A DNA stretch of 64,000 bases from an uncultured Clostridia bacterium (lineage in GTDB: Bacteria > Bacillota > Clostridia > Oscillospirales > Ruminococcaceae). The DNA is taken from assembly GCA_947589185.1 (NCBI GenBank), contig CANQCK010000001.1, forward strand, positions 409,685-473,684, in the 5' to 3' direction. Made by a program: the position numbers and the translations under genes. Shown here piece by piece: positions 34,776-44,010 of the stretch; within the stretch, counting starts at the first letter, position 1, and every line of letters starts with the position of its first letter. The notes beneath the pieces were generated by a model. That model was given only the letters and a program-made list of their open reading frames with translations, did not search any database and was not told the origin of the DNA.

Positions 34776-36248
34776 TTATACGTTGCTATTATTGTTTTCT
34801 GCAATAAAATCGTTGTAAATTTCCTCTAGCTTTGAAGGAGTGTATTTTTCAAATGCCTTTTCATTCTTTTTAATCTTAAAGCCCTTCTCCCAGCTCTTTA
34901 TAAGTTCATCATACTCATCGTACTTCATTTCCGTAATAATAGTCTCGTAATAATCACCGTTAACCATATAATCAGTTCTCAATATAGGATCATACTTCAC
35001 TATTATATAGTAATTACTTTCGTCCTTATATAGTACAGGCTTGTTGAAATTTTTAATGCTTTCTCTGATATATTTTGATAAGTCGCTGACAGTTTCTTCA
35101 TCAGCCAAACTTATCATATTTTCATTTGTAGAGAATTTAGCAAATACAGATGTGTCTGAAGAAATTGCCTGGTCAAAATCAAATACATTCGTAAAGCTGG
35201 AATCTGAATACCAGTTGTCAAATTTATAGAATTCTCTTTCAGGATCAGCAGGTTTCTCTGCCTTTTCACCGCTGTTTATTGTCTGTGCCTTTTGAGGTGT
35301 ATCCTCTCCGTATTCCTCATTGTTCTGATCGTAGAAATGAACATGAATTTCCTTTGGCTCTTGTGCAGCGCTCGTTGTTGTTTCCTGTGCATCAGTCGAT
35401 ACAGGGTTTCCTTCGGCATCAGTTGCTGTTACAGTAGTAGCCTGAGTAGTTGTTGCAGCGGTTGTAGGTTCCTGAGTCTCTGAATTATATTGAGAAATGA
35501 CTTGGTCGAAATCATCATTTTCTTTTGCAATTTTTAAGTATTTATTCGCAATTGACTTAGCTTCCTTGTCTGCCTTCTTTGAAGCCTTAGTCTGCTCCTC
35601 TGCAGACTGAGTCGTAGTAGTTTCACCAGAAACAGAAGTGCTTGCGGCTGTTGTAGCCGCTGTTGTTCTCGGAACTGAAATCATCTTATATCTTATATAA
35701 TTATTGCTAAGATAATCTTTGATAGCATCGTCCGTAATAGCTTTTTCGCCGTCTACTCCGTAATAATAATGGAACATAAGCTCTTTTTGCTTTTCAGCAG
35801 TGAAAAACTTAGTCACAGAATCTTTAGAAATTCCCTGCTTAGCTAAGTATTCCTCAGACATATTCTCCATATAGTTTTTCACAGCGGTATTTACTTCCTC
35901 TGCATCCTCGTCTGAAAGCTTTAGCTTAAGTTTATCGAACTGCTTGTTTACCGCAACCAGATCAAGCGTTTGCTCATAAGCATAATCAGGCAGATAATCC
36001 CCTAGCTTAACCTTTTCTCCTTCATGGTTTTCAATTTCCTGATTCAGATAATTAGAAGCAGTAGATCCTGAGTTTCCAAGCGAATATGTGTGCTCGGTAT
36101 ATTCAGAAAGCATATAGTTAATATAAACCCCTGCGTTGACATCAACATCATCAACAGTCATAATTTTGCTCATATCTGAACATCCGGCCATTGAAACTGC
36201 CATTATAGACGCAACTGAAAAAGCTGCGATTTTACTAAATTTAGACAT
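34776..36248 (-). CDS. Lipoprotein with SurA/PrsA-like N domain and InlB-type B repeat
   Basis: The 490-aa protein has a lipoprotein signal (SMAGC lipobox, cysteine near residue 23). A helical region (25-175) resembles the N-terminal chaperone part of SurA/PrsA foldases (ITDDAIKDYLSNNYIRYKMI). Thr/Ala/Gln-rich linkers surround a central InlB B-repeat (Listeria-Bacteroides repeat), IHVHFYDQNNEEYG to TSVFAKF at about 300-375. The C-terminal part (380-490) ends in coil. A parvulin domain is not evident. It probably acts on secreted proteins at the outer membrane face. A cyclophilin gene lies directly upstream. Confidence 0.7.
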   Translation of the reverse strand: MSKFSKIAAFSVASIMAVSMAGCSDMSKIMTVDDVDVNAGVYINYMLSEYTEHTYSLGNSGSTASNYLNQEIENHEGEKVKLGDYLPDYAYEQTLDLVAVNKQFDKLKLKLSDEDAEEVNTAVKNYMENMSEEYLAKQGISKDSVTKFFTAEKQKELMFHYYYGVDGEKAITDDAIKDYLSNNYIRYKMISVPRTTAATTAASTSVSGETTTTQSAEEQTKASKKADKEAKSIANKYLKIAKENDDFDQVISQYNSETQEPTTAATTTQATTVTATDAEGNPVSTDAQETTTSAAQEPKEIHVHFYDQNNEEYGEDTPQKAQTINSGEKAEKPADPEREFYKFDNWYSDSSFTNVFDFDQAISSDTSVFAKFSTNENMISLADEETVSDLSKYIRESIKNFNKPVLYKDESNYYIIVKYDPILRTDYMVNGDYYETIITEMKYDEYDELIKSWEKGFKIKKNEKAFEKYTPSKLEEIYNDFIAENNNSNV

Positions 36249-36493
36249 TATGTTGCCTCCCGTTTGAAAAAATTAATATGTACATATGTACTTAATTACC
36301 GTTCAATAAATGGCTTGTCCGATCTTAAAAAGAACGAAACAATTCTCAATTTTACTTGAATGGAACTGCTTATAAAAATAAGCATTAAAATAACAACGAT
36401 AGTATTATAAACGATTTTTCAAATAAAGTCAAGTGTTTGCATTTACATATTATGTAGTTTGTAAATATATTACCTTGCAAAACATTACTAATA

Positions 36494-37417
36494 TTATTTT
36501 TCATTGGAGATACTTTGCGTTGTTTTTTCCTGAGACTTTTCTGCATCAGCAACGCTCTTATCGACAGGTCCTTCAGCGGTTGACTTTATCTCACCCCAAG
36601 TTGTAAGATAAACCCTTGTAAACTTTATATCGTCAAGCGGCTGATAATCGTCATCATCAATATCCTTAACCTCTGCACTTAAAATTTTATTATATGCTTC
36701 CCAACCGTCGCAGACCTGACCGAAAACCGTATACTGCTGTGAAGCCTCAGGAACTCCGCCGTAATCACACAGTTTCTCCGAAAGTTCATTATATACGCTC
36801 TCAAGCGAAGAATCAACATTCTCACTGCTCTTAACTTCCTGCTTTTTCTTTTCACTCGTCACAGAATTACCAAAGAACATCACACTGCTGCCTGCAACAT
36901 TTTTCTTCCAGAAAAGCATTCCGTCAGTTCCCACAAAAGAACCAAGCGCACCCTTAAACGTCCACATATTCGGGCTTATTTCTGCGTCAATGGTTTCTGT
37001 GTTGGTGTTATCAGTTGTTTCTCCATTGGCAGCTTTAGCTCCGCCGGTAAAATACAGATGATCTCCCTTGTTTTCTTTGTCATTGCCTGTGACGACCCCG
37101 AATACATAAGTATTATTATAGTACCCTTTTTCAACAAGCTTTTTATAATATTTAACATAATTCGGAGCCTCGTCCTCAAATAACGCAGCTTTGAATGTTC
37201 CCAGGGTTGTTTCATAAACTACAACATCCATATCGTCAGCATATTCCTCATATTGAACAAACTTCACGTCATCAAACTTATTATCATCACTTTTATTGAA
37301 TGTGAGGAATATAAGCAGTGCTGCCAGAAAAATTATGGCTATAAGAGAAAATTTAAAATATTTCACAAATGCCGGACTGTGCATAGGATTTACTTTTTTA
37401 CCGCCTTGATCAGCCAT
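36494..37417 (-). CDS. Membrane-anchored cyclophilin-type peptidyl-prolyl isomerase
   Basis: The 307-aa protein has a 20-residue cytosolic start, a membrane anchor (about 22-42) and an extracytoplasmic cyclophilin domain. The domain begins with VVYETTLGTFKAALFEDEAPNYVKYYKKLVEKGYYNN, contains GALGSFVGTDGMLFW near 157, and VFGQVCDGWEAYNKI near 230 toward its end. Some canonical active-site residues (FHRV, GTGGS) are replaced (YVFGVV, TGGAK), so isomerase activity may be weak. A Lys/Ser/Glu-rich tail follows. It likely assists folding of secreted proteins together with the neighbouring lipoprotein. Confidence 0.85.
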   Translation of the reverse strand: MADQGGKKVNPMHSPAFVKYFKFSLIAIIFLAALLIFLTFNKSDDNKFDDVKFVQYEEYADDMDVVVYETTLGTFKAALFEDEAPNYVKYYKKLVEKGYYNNTYVFGVVTGNDKENKGDHLYFTGGAKAANGETTDNTNTETIDAEISPNMWTFKGALGSFVGTDGMLFWKKNVAGSSVMFFGNSVTSEKKKQEVKSSENVDSSLESVYNELSEKLCDYGGVPEASQQYTVFGQVCDGWEAYNKILSAEVKDIDDDDYQPLDDIKFTRVYLTTWGEIKSTAEGPVDKSVADAEKSQEKTTQSISNEK

Positions 37418-37496
37418 TTTATCACCGTTCCTTTTTATTTTTGCGTAAAGGCATTAACTAATTGTATCATTTTCATATTCTATGAAAACTGCCATT

Positions 37497-37672
37497 ACTG
37501 AGGAAAAGCCTTCTATTGCAGGGCTTCCCCTCTTAAAAAACAATCCACCGGATTGTTTTTTTAATACACCCTTTTAAGACTACACTACCTAAAAAGTTTC
37601 GCTGACACAGGTCAGCTCCGCCATTGACCTGCAAGCCTTTTTAAAAAGGCTTGACCGAAAACTTTTAGTTTT
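37497..37672 (-). repeat. Family B multi-hairpin intergenic element, copy 2
   Basis: The reverse complement matches 24893-25080: CTAAAAGTTTTCGGTCAAGCC, a GCTGACCTGTGTCAGC hairpin, AAAAACAATCC-GGT-GGATTGTTTTT, and AGGGGAAGCCC...GGCTTTTCCT. Hairpin arms differ from copy 1 by paired changes (TAGTCC/GGACTA against CAATCC/GGATTG; GGGGCA/TGCCCC against GGGGAA/TTTTCC). It lies just behind the cysS stop codon. Confidence 0.75.
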
Positions 37673-37673
37673 A

Positions 37674-39068
37674 TTACTTCTTCTTTATAGTTGTTCCCTG
37701 TCTTGTTTCTTCAATAATATATCCAAGCTCGGAAATTTTGTCTCGCAAAGCGTCTGCCTTAACAAAATCCTTTGCCTTTCGTGCCTCCTGCCTTTCCTCA
37801 GCGAGCTTTTGAATTTCCTCTGGTATGGTATCCTTTTTATCTCTGTTATAGCATATACCCAAAACTCCGGTCAGCTCGTCAAAGACTTCAGTACAGGCTT
37901 TAAGTTCGCCCTTTACGGCGTTTCCGCCTGACACTAAAGTGTTGATTTCACGTACAAGCTCAAAAATTGCAGAAAGTGCGTCAGCAGTATTCAAATCGTC
38001 TGAAAGAGCGTCAATAAACTGAGTCTTTCTATTGTCCAGAAATGCCTTGACATCACCGCTCAAATCGCCGTCGGGTGCAGATTCAAACGCCCTGTCAATA
38101 CTGCTTCTGCAATTATACAGCCTCTCCAATGACGCCTTGCAGGCATCTAACAGTTCTATAGAATAGTTGATCGGCGACCGATAATGTGCCTGAATCATCA
38201 GGTATCTTATAGCCTCATAGCCATACTTTTCAGCAACATCTCTTGTTGTGAAAAAATTACCGGCCGATTTTGACATTTTCTTATTATCAATATTAATATG
38301 ACCATTGTGCATCCAGTAATGTGCTAAAGGCTCTCCGGTTGCAGCCTCCGACTGTGCAATTTCATTCTCGTGATGAGGGAAAATAAGGTCAACTCCCCCT
38401 CCGTGAATATCAATAGTATCTCCGATATAGTGCTTGCTCATTGCAGAACACTCAATATGCCAGCCCGGTCTGCCCTTTCCCCAAGGAGATTCCCAGAAAG
38501 GCTCGCCCTCCTTTGCTGCTTTCCACAAAGCAAAGTCAAGAGGGTCTTCCTTAATATCGTTTACATCAATTCTCGCACCCGACATAAGGTCGTCTATCGA
38601 CTGGTTTATCAGCTTTCCGTAACCCTTGAATTTTCTTGTTCTGAAATACACATCTCCTTCAGCCTGATAAGCATATCCCTTGTCTACAAGAATCTTTATA
38701 AGGTCTATTATAATATCCATACTTTCAGTGACCTTTGGAGATATATCAGCCTCAAGAGCATTAAGTCCCCGAAGGTCTGTGAGATATTCCTTAATATATT
38801 TCTCGGATATTTCACTTGCCTCAACGCCCTCTTCATTAGCCCTTTTTATGATTTTATCATCTACGTCGGTAAAGTTTTGGACAAATTTAACTTCATATCC
38901 GATATATTTTAAAAACCGTCTTAAAACATCAAAAACACAGATTGGACGAGCGTTTCCTATATGAATATAATTATACACCGTCGGGCCGCAGACATAAATG
39001 CCTGCCTTGCCCTTATTTATCGGCTTAAACTCTTCCTTTTGTCTTGTTAAAGTATTGTATATTTTCAT
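37674..39068 (-). CDS. cysS: Cysteinyl-tRNA synthetase
   Basis: A 464-aa class I synthetase. YNYIHIGNARP near residues 33-43 contains the HIGH motif, CGPTVY supplies the first zinc cysteine near 28, and KMSKSAGNF lies near 266. WHIECSAMS near 207 and HHENEIAQSE near 232 provide the other zinc ligands. It charges tRNA-Cys. The gene follows cysE by 25 bases, behind a cysteine T-box, so cysteine synthesis and charging are co-regulated by uncharged tRNA-Cys. Confidence 0.96.
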   Translation of the reverse strand: MKIYNTLTRQKEEFKPINKGKAGIYVCGPTVYNYIHIGNARPICVFDVLRRFLKYIGYEVKFVQNFTDVDDKIIKRANEEGVEASEISEKYIKEYLTDLRGLNALEADISPKVTESMDIIIDLIKILVDKGYAYQAEGDVYFRTRKFKGYGKLINQSIDDLMSGARIDVNDIKEDPLDFALWKAAKEGEPFWESPWGKGRPGWHIECSAMSKHYIGDTIDIHGGGVDLIFPHHENEIAQSEAATGEPLAHYWMHNGHINIDNKKMSKSAGNFFTTRDVAEKYGYEAIRYLMIQAHYRSPINYSIELLDACKASLERLYNCRSSIDRAFESAPDGDLSGDVKAFLDNRKTQFIDALSDDLNTADALSAIFELVREINTLVSGGNAVKGELKACTEVFDELTGVLGICYNRDKKDTIPEEIQKLAEERQEARKAKDFVKADALRDKISELGYIIEETRQGTTIKKK

Positions 39069-39093
39069 TAGCTTTACCTCTTAACATTTATGC

Positions 39094-39768
39094 TTATTTA
39101 TTATTTTCCTTGCTAAGCTTTTTCTTCTCAGCCTTCAGCATTTCAATTTCATTTCTTAGTTCCTCTATCTTAACAAGCTGTTTGCAAAGCTCCTGAGATA
39201 CCGGGTCAGGTATATGAACCTGATCTAAATCCTGATTATTGTTTACCCTTTGACCTTCTATCCTTACAATTCTCGCAGGAACACCCACCGCAGTTGCATT
39301 TTCCGGAACTTCCTCCAAAACAACTGCGTTAGCGGCTATTTTAGCGTTATCTCCGACCTTGAACGGTCCTAAAACTCTCGCACCCGAACCTACCATAACA
39401 TTGTTGCCCAGCGTCGGATGACGCTTTCCGCTTTCTTTTCCCGTTCCTCCGAGCGTAACGCCCTGATATATCAAACAATTGTCTCCGATTTCGGCTGTCT
39501 CACCGATAACAACTCCGCTTCCGTGATCAATAAGAAGTCCCTTCCCTATTTTTGCTCCCGGATGGATTTCTATTCCGGTCATAAATCTTGAAAACTGTGA
39601 AATCAATCTTGCTATCAGATAAAATTTCCTCAAATAAAACCAATGTGCAATCCTGTGGAAAATAACTGCATGAAGTCCTGAATATGCCAGCAGAATCTCA
39701 AGACTTGTTCTGGCAGCCGGGTCTTTTTCTTTTACCATTCTTATATCCTCTTTAATTTTCTCAAACAT
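39094..39768 (-). CDS. cysE: Serine O-acetyltransferase (CysE/EpsC type)
   Basis: About 224 aa. An N-terminal helical region (1-60) is followed by a left-handed beta-helix of hexapeptide repeats (IHPGAKIGKGLLIDHGSGVVIGE to GAKIAANAVVL). Catalytic HPGA and DHGSGVVIGE histidine/aspartate motifs are present. It makes O-acetylserine, the carbon skeleton of cysteine. The C-terminal tail is a Glu/Lys-rich coiled segment. The start is the ATG at 39768, seven bases from AAAGGTG; the frame extends to a GTG at 39777. Confidence 0.93.
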   Translation of the reverse strand: MFEKIKEDIRMVKEKDPAARTSLEILLAYSGLHAVIFHRIAHWFYLRKFYLIARLISQFSRFMTGIEIHPGAKIGKGLLIDHGSGVVIGETAEIGDNCLIYQGVTLGGTGKESGKRHPTLGNNVMVGSGARVLGPFKVGDNAKIAANAVVLEEVPENATAVGVPARIVRIEGQRVNNNQDLDQVHIPDPVSQELCKQLVKIEELRNEIEMLKAEKKKLSKENNK

Positions 39769-39810
39769 AATATACACCTTTCATACTTTTTCTGATTTAA
39801 TTCTTAAGTC

Positions 39811-40055
39811 TAAAAAATAAAGCCTCCAAAGCAAATAATTGCTAAGGAGGCAGTTTAATCAAACTACGGTTCCACTCCGATTTATAACTCAAGCCTTTAA
39901 CGCAGGATACGCAGACAGATACTCATAATGCAGATCGCTTAAATTTCCCCGTCCGAGCTGGCAGCCGCACTTCACTGTAAACCGCTTATGTGCCTTTCAC
40001 CTTATGCACACTCTCTGAAAAGCTTTATTACAGCTACTCTGACTGTTACGCCTTT
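39811..40055 (-). ncRNA. T-box leader with TGC (cysteine) specifier upstream of cysE-cysS
   Basis: On the minus strand the T-box sequence GGAGTGGAACCGTAG (39878-39864) precedes a terminator hairpin GCCTCC...GGAGGC with a T-run (39851-39811). Upstream, a Stem I-like region contains AAGTGCGG, in which TGC (39969-39967) is a good specifier candidate. T-box RNAs read the charging state of their tRNA; uncharged tRNA-Cys would stabilise the antiterminator and turn on cysE and cysS. Confidence 0.88.
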
Positions 40056-40061
40056 TAAAAT

Positions 40062-40090
40062 ATTATATTCCAAACTTTTTAATTTGTCAA
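40062..40090 (-). promoter_or_regulatory. Promoter of the T-box-cysE-cysS transcript
   Basis: Minus-strand TTGACA (40090-40085) and TATAAT (40067-40062), both perfect, with a 17-base spacer. Confidence 0.85.
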
Positions 40091-40130
40091 CCGCAAAAGT
40101 TCAAAATCAGGAAAATAATACGAAACGCTG

Positions 40131-40697
40131 TTATTTACTCGAATCTATATACTTCCAATAAGCAGAAAGGTACTGAATTCCCGATACAACAGTAAGGAGA
40201 GCCGCTATCCATATAAGAATTTCATTTACCCATATATTATGAACTCCAATTCCTTCTAGGAACATAATAACAACAATCGCAATCATAGTAAAAGCGGTTT
40301 TCAGCTTTCCCCATATACCTGCCGCAACTACAACGCCTTCATTAGCAGTAACAAGCCTGACTGCTGACACCATAAATTCCCGTGCAAGAATAAGAATAAC
40401 CGCAACTGCATCAATCCACATAGGACTTCTTGCCAGAAAACAAATGAGAGCCGTAACTACTAATACCTTATCGGCTAATGGGTCTAAAAACTTACCGAAT
40501 GTTGTGACAAGACCACGTTTTCTTGCTATCTTACCGTCAAACCAATCTGTTATTGACGCCGCTGCAAAAATAACAAGTCCTATTATAATGAATATATCAA
40601 CACTGTCCGCATAAACTTTTCCCGAAAGCAGCATAGCCGCAACAAAAAACGGTATAAGAGCCACCCTTAAAACTGTCAATTTGTTTGGAAGATTCAT
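40131..40697 (-). CDS. pgsA: CDP-diacylglycerol-glycerol-3-phosphate 3-phosphatidyltransferase
   Basis: The 188-aa membrane enzyme of phosphatidylglycerol synthesis starts MNLPNKLTVLRVALIPFFV. It has the CDP-alcohol phosphotransferase motif DWFDGKIARKRG...GKFLDPLADK (residues about 47-78; D-G, A-R, G, D, D in order) and about five membrane helices. Phosphatidylglycerol supplies glycerophosphate for lipoteichoic acid and lipoprotein modification. The gene ends the long minus-strand block. Confidence 0.95.
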   Translation of the reverse strand: MNLPNKLTVLRVALIPFFVAAMLLSGKVYADSVDIFIIIGLVIFAAASITDWFDGKIARKRGLVTTFGKFLDPLADKVLVVTALICFLARSPMWIDAVAVILILAREFMVSAVRLVTANEGVVVAAGIWGKLKTAFTMIAIVVIMFLEGIGVHNIWVNEILIWIAALLTVVSGIQYLSAYWKYIDSSK

Positions 40698-40754
40698 AGT
40701 TTAAAAATTCCTTTCTAAAATAATCGCCAGTAAATATCCTGTTTCTTTTATGTA

Positions 40755-42626
40755 TTAAACTATTTTGAAATTCTTTTTAACCGAGGATCGATAAAAACCA
40801 ATACCCTTGATTATAATAGTTGCCGTACCCCTCTTTGTGTTGTTCTTGTAGCTTATTTTATAATCCGTTCCTGCAACAAGTTTTTTCTTACCTAGCTTTA
40901 CAACTACAGACTTCTGTGTTCTTGGTTTTCCGTTGTATTTTAGCTTTTTAATTTTACTTACCTTACATTTACCGATACTCTTTTTATGCTTTAGACTAAC
41001 GATTGTACTGTTATCCGAATAAACCTTTTTACCGTCAACTATTTTATATGAACGAATATAGAAGAAATATTTCTTTCCGGCTGTCAGCTTCTTAGTAAGT
41101 GACGTAACATCTCCGCCCTTGACGTTTTTAAAAGTTTTAAATTGATTTTTATTATTTACCGAATATAAAATCTGATACCCGTCAGCGTGACTTATTTTTT
41201 GCCATTGCAGCATAACTTTTCCGTTTTTTAGCGACTGCTTTGAAGATATACTTGTTTTCTTGGGCTTAATTGTAAAATATACCTTTTGAGAACCTGAATA
41301 ATTTCCTTTTCCCTTAACAGTTACAACACCCTGACCAATATTTGTAGTTTTTGTATACGAAACTGTATAATCTTTATTCTTTTTAAGTTTTGTGCTTCCG
41401 TCCATTACCACAACGCTAGGGGAAAGCTTTGAACCTGTATAGACCTTATCATTTATATGAAAATATGTAGCTTTTGTTATTGACTTCTGCGTAATTTTAA
41501 AATTCTTTGTTTTAGAACCGTAATAGCTTCCCATTCCAATAAATGTTACCGAAGCCGTTCCGACATTTATATTGTCTTTATATGAGCAGATGTAATCAAT
41601 ACCCTCTTTAAGTGATATTCCGCCTATTTTAATTGTGACATCAGGAATAATCTTACTTCCGGTATATGTATACTCGTCTTTATCAAATGTTATCGTACCC
41701 GAAGGAAGGTGAATATCTGCCTTCGGAGTTTTATTCATCGAATAACCATTACCTGTCGATGTTGAAACAATTGTACCAAGTAAATCCGTTCTGTAAATAT
41801 CAGCCCCGACTTCGTGAAGTCTTGTAAGTATTGCCTCCGCAGGAAGTCCTGAAGAGTTTACTGAAGTATCCGCAGTTATTACCGCCGCCTTTGGCATTAC
41901 AGCATTTAAAAAAGCCTGCGAACTACTTGTTTTTGCACCGTGATGTCCTACCTTTAAGACATCGCACTTCAAATTTTCTCCGCTTGCTAAAAGCTGCTGT
42001 TCTTCCTCTTCCTCAGCGTCAGCCATAAATAAATATGAAACGTTTCCGTATTCAAGCCTCAGCACCATAGAGTTATTATTGAGATTACTATTGTCCAGCT
42101 TAAACGGAGCAAGACACTTCACTATCAGCTTTTTTTCTCCTACCATCTCATTGATAAGTTCAGTTCCGGCTACAACCTGCACAGGATCAACTCTTATAGT
42201 ATCCAACATCTCAGTAAATTCAGTGAATTTAGGAACGCCGTCTGCAGAACTGGTCATATACATATAGATATTTCCCACTGTGAAGGTGTCTTTTTCAACA
42301 ACTTCTTCCATAACCTTTACAAGTCCGCCTACATGATCATTATGAGGATGTGTGTTTACCATATAATCTATATTAGTTATTCCCTGCTGTTTTAAATAAT
42401 TTACAACAGTTTCTCCGTCTGCATAAGTTCCGCCGTCTATCAGCATAACCTCGTTGTTCGGCAGATCAATCAGAATTGAATCTGCCTGTCCTACGTCAAT
42501 ATAGTGAACCTTTAATTCTCCGTTAGCCGCATAAGCATAGTTATGAGAAAATACTATTGCCAATAGTGAAAAAAATAAAATAAATAATACTGAAATTCCA
42601 ATTTTTTTGTTACTTAAAATATTCAT
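40755..42626 (-). CDS. Secreted MBL-fold (ComEC/Rec2-like) hydrolase with Ig-like repeats and Fn3 module
   Basis: The 623-aa protein has a signal peptide (residues 8-34) and a ComEC C-domain-like metallo-beta-lactamase fold with NTHPHNDHVGGL near 96 and GHHGAKTSSS near 227. Two full Ig-like repeats (EYTYTGSKIIPDVTI to FKI, and KVYTGSKLSPSVVV to FTI) lie at about 305-450. An Fn3-like domain (about 460-550) and a third Ig-like repeat (560-623, KLKYNGKPRTQKSVVV) end it. It could be an extracellular nuclease or phosphodiesterase displayed near the wall. It shares its Fn3-type tail with other surface proteins in the window. Confidence 0.78.
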   Translation of the reverse strand: MNILSNKKIGISVLFILFFSLLAIVFSHNYAYAANGELKVHYIDVGQADSILIDLPNNEVMLIDGGTYADGETVVNYLKQQGITNIDYMVNTHPHNDHVGGLVKVMEEVVEKDTFTVGNIYMYMTSSADGVPKFTEFTEMLDTIRVDPVQVVAGTELINEMVGEKKLIVKCLAPFKLDNSNLNNNSMVLRLEYGNVSYLFMADAEEEEEQQLLASGENLKCDVLKVGHHGAKTSSSQAFLNAVMPKAAVITADTSVNSSGLPAEAILTRLHEVGADIYRTDLLGTIVSTSTGNGYSMNKTPKADIHLPSGTITFDKDEYTYTGSKIIPDVTIKIGGISLKEGIDYICSYKDNINVGTASVTFIGMGSYYGSKTKNFKITQKSITKATYFHINDKVYTGSKLSPSVVVMDGSTKLKKNKDYTVSYTKTTNIGQGVVTVKGKGNYSGSQKVYFTIKPKKTSISSKQSLKNGKVMLQWQKISHADGYQILYSVNNKNQFKTFKNVKGGDVTSLTKKLTAGKKYFFYIRSYKIVDGKKVYSDNSTIVSLKHKKSIGKCKVSKIKKLKYNGKPRTQKSVVVKLGKKKLVAGTDYKISYKNNTKRGTATIIIKGIGFYRSSVKKNFKIV

Positions 42627-42643
42627 ATGTAGTTGTCCTTTCT

Positions 42644-43966
42644 TTATATCTGTTCGCCTAACAAGTCATAATCCAATATATCATTAACCTTCACCTTAAC
42701 ATATTCACCGAGTGAAAGCCTATTTTTGCTTGTGAAAAAAACCTTTCCGTCAATATCTGGTGCGTCCATATAGCTTCTGCCGAAAAAGCATTCAGCATAT
42801 CTGTCAAAGCCCTCTACAACTACCTCAAGTTCGTCTCCCAATAAACTCTGATTGAACTCATCTGAGATCCTCATCTGAATATCATAAATAATCTCGCATC
42901 TGCGTTCCTTTATATCCTCTTCAATCTGGTTTGGAAACTCTGCCGCCGCTGTACCCTCTTCCTGTGAATAAGCAAAACAGCCAAGTCTTTCAAGCCGAAC
43001 GTTCCTGACAAATTCACAAAGCTCTTCAAACTGTTCATCAGTTTCACCCGGAAAACCGGTAAGAATTGTTGTTCTTAACACAACATCGGGAATCCTGCTT
43101 CTGATTCTTTCAATCAAATCAACAAGACCCTGCTTGTTCCCTTTTCGGTTCATTCGTTTTAAAATTTCACTGTTGCAGTGCTGAATAGGAATATCCAGAT
43201 ATTTCACCAGTTTTTCCTGATTTGCAATCGTACTGATAAGTTCATCAGTAATCCGTTCAGGATACATATAAAGAGTTCTTATCCATTTAAGACCGTCTAC
43301 CTCGCACAGTCTGTTAAGCAGTTCCGCCAGCTTTGGTTCTCCGTAAATGTCCTCGCCGTAGCGAGTGGTATCCTGTGCAACTACAACAAGTTCGGTAAAA
43401 CCCTGAGCAGCAATATTCTCCGCTTCCTTTACTATGTCATCAATTTCTCTGCTTCTGAATTTTCCCCTTATAGAGGGAATAGCACAATATGTACAGCAAT
43501 TGTCGCAGCCCTCGGCTATCTTAATAAATGCAAAACTGCCGGGTGTTGAAATAATTCTCTTATCATCAAAGCAAAGACTTTCCTTACTGCCGAAAGACGT
43601 TATGACCTCACCCTTGCAGACATCTTTGATGATCCCGCATATCTTTTCGTTTGAGCCTATACCGACTACAGCGTCGACCTCAGGAATTTCCTTTAAAATC
43701 TCGTCCTTATACCTCTCTGCCAGACAGCCAGTAATTATAACAGCTTTTATTCTGCCCTCCTGTTTGAGTGTGCAGAACTCCAATATAGTTTCTATTGCCT
43801 CTTTCTTTGCAGACTCTATAAATCCGCAGGTGTTTATAATAACAACGTCGGAAAGTGCTGCGTCTGAAACAAGCTCGTATCCGTCATTTCTCAAAAGATA
43901 AAGCATTCTTTCAGCGTCGACCTGATTCTTAGGACATCCGAGAGACACCATTCCCACTCTAACCAT
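42644..43966 (-). CDS. rimO: Ribosomal protein uS12 methylthiotransferase RimO
   Basis: A 440-aa radical-SAM methylthiotransferase. The N-terminal UPF0004 domain with GCPKNQVDAE near residue 12 holds cluster cysteines. The radical SAM motif CDNCCTYCAIPSIRG (CxxxCxxC) lies near 150, and a TRAM domain occupies the last 65 residues. It adds a methylthio group to an Asp of protein S12. The longest frame begins at 43975, directly on the AAGGA site; the ATG at 43966 has proper spacing and is used. Confidence 0.94.
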   Translation of the reverse strand: MVRVGMVSLGCPKNQVDAERMLYLLRNDGYELVSDAALSDVVIINTCGFIESAKKEAIETILEFCTLKQEGRIKAVIITGCLAERYKDEILKEIPEVDAVVGIGSNEKICGIIKDVCKGEVITSFGSKESLCFDDKRIISTPGSFAFIKIAEGCDNCCTYCAIPSIRGKFRSREIDDIVKEAENIAAQGFTELVVVAQDTTRYGEDIYGEPKLAELLNRLCEVDGLKWIRTLYMYPERITDELISTIANQEKLVKYLDIPIQHCNSEILKRMNRKGNKQGLVDLIERIRSRIPDVVLRTTILTGFPGETDEQFEELCEFVRNVRLERLGCFAYSQEEGTAAAEFPNQIEEDIKERRCEIIYDIQMRISDEFNQSLLGDELEVVVEGFDRYAECFFGRSYMDAPDIDGKVFFTSKNRLSLGEYVKVKVNDILDYDLLGEQI

Positions 43967-44010
43967 ATTAATCATTCCTTATTGAAATTAATCTGCTTTC
44001 ACACAAAAAA

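Noticed and set aside
43434..43901. 155-codon plus-strand frame
   Set aside because: Antisense to the radical-SAM core of rimO; no ribosome site.
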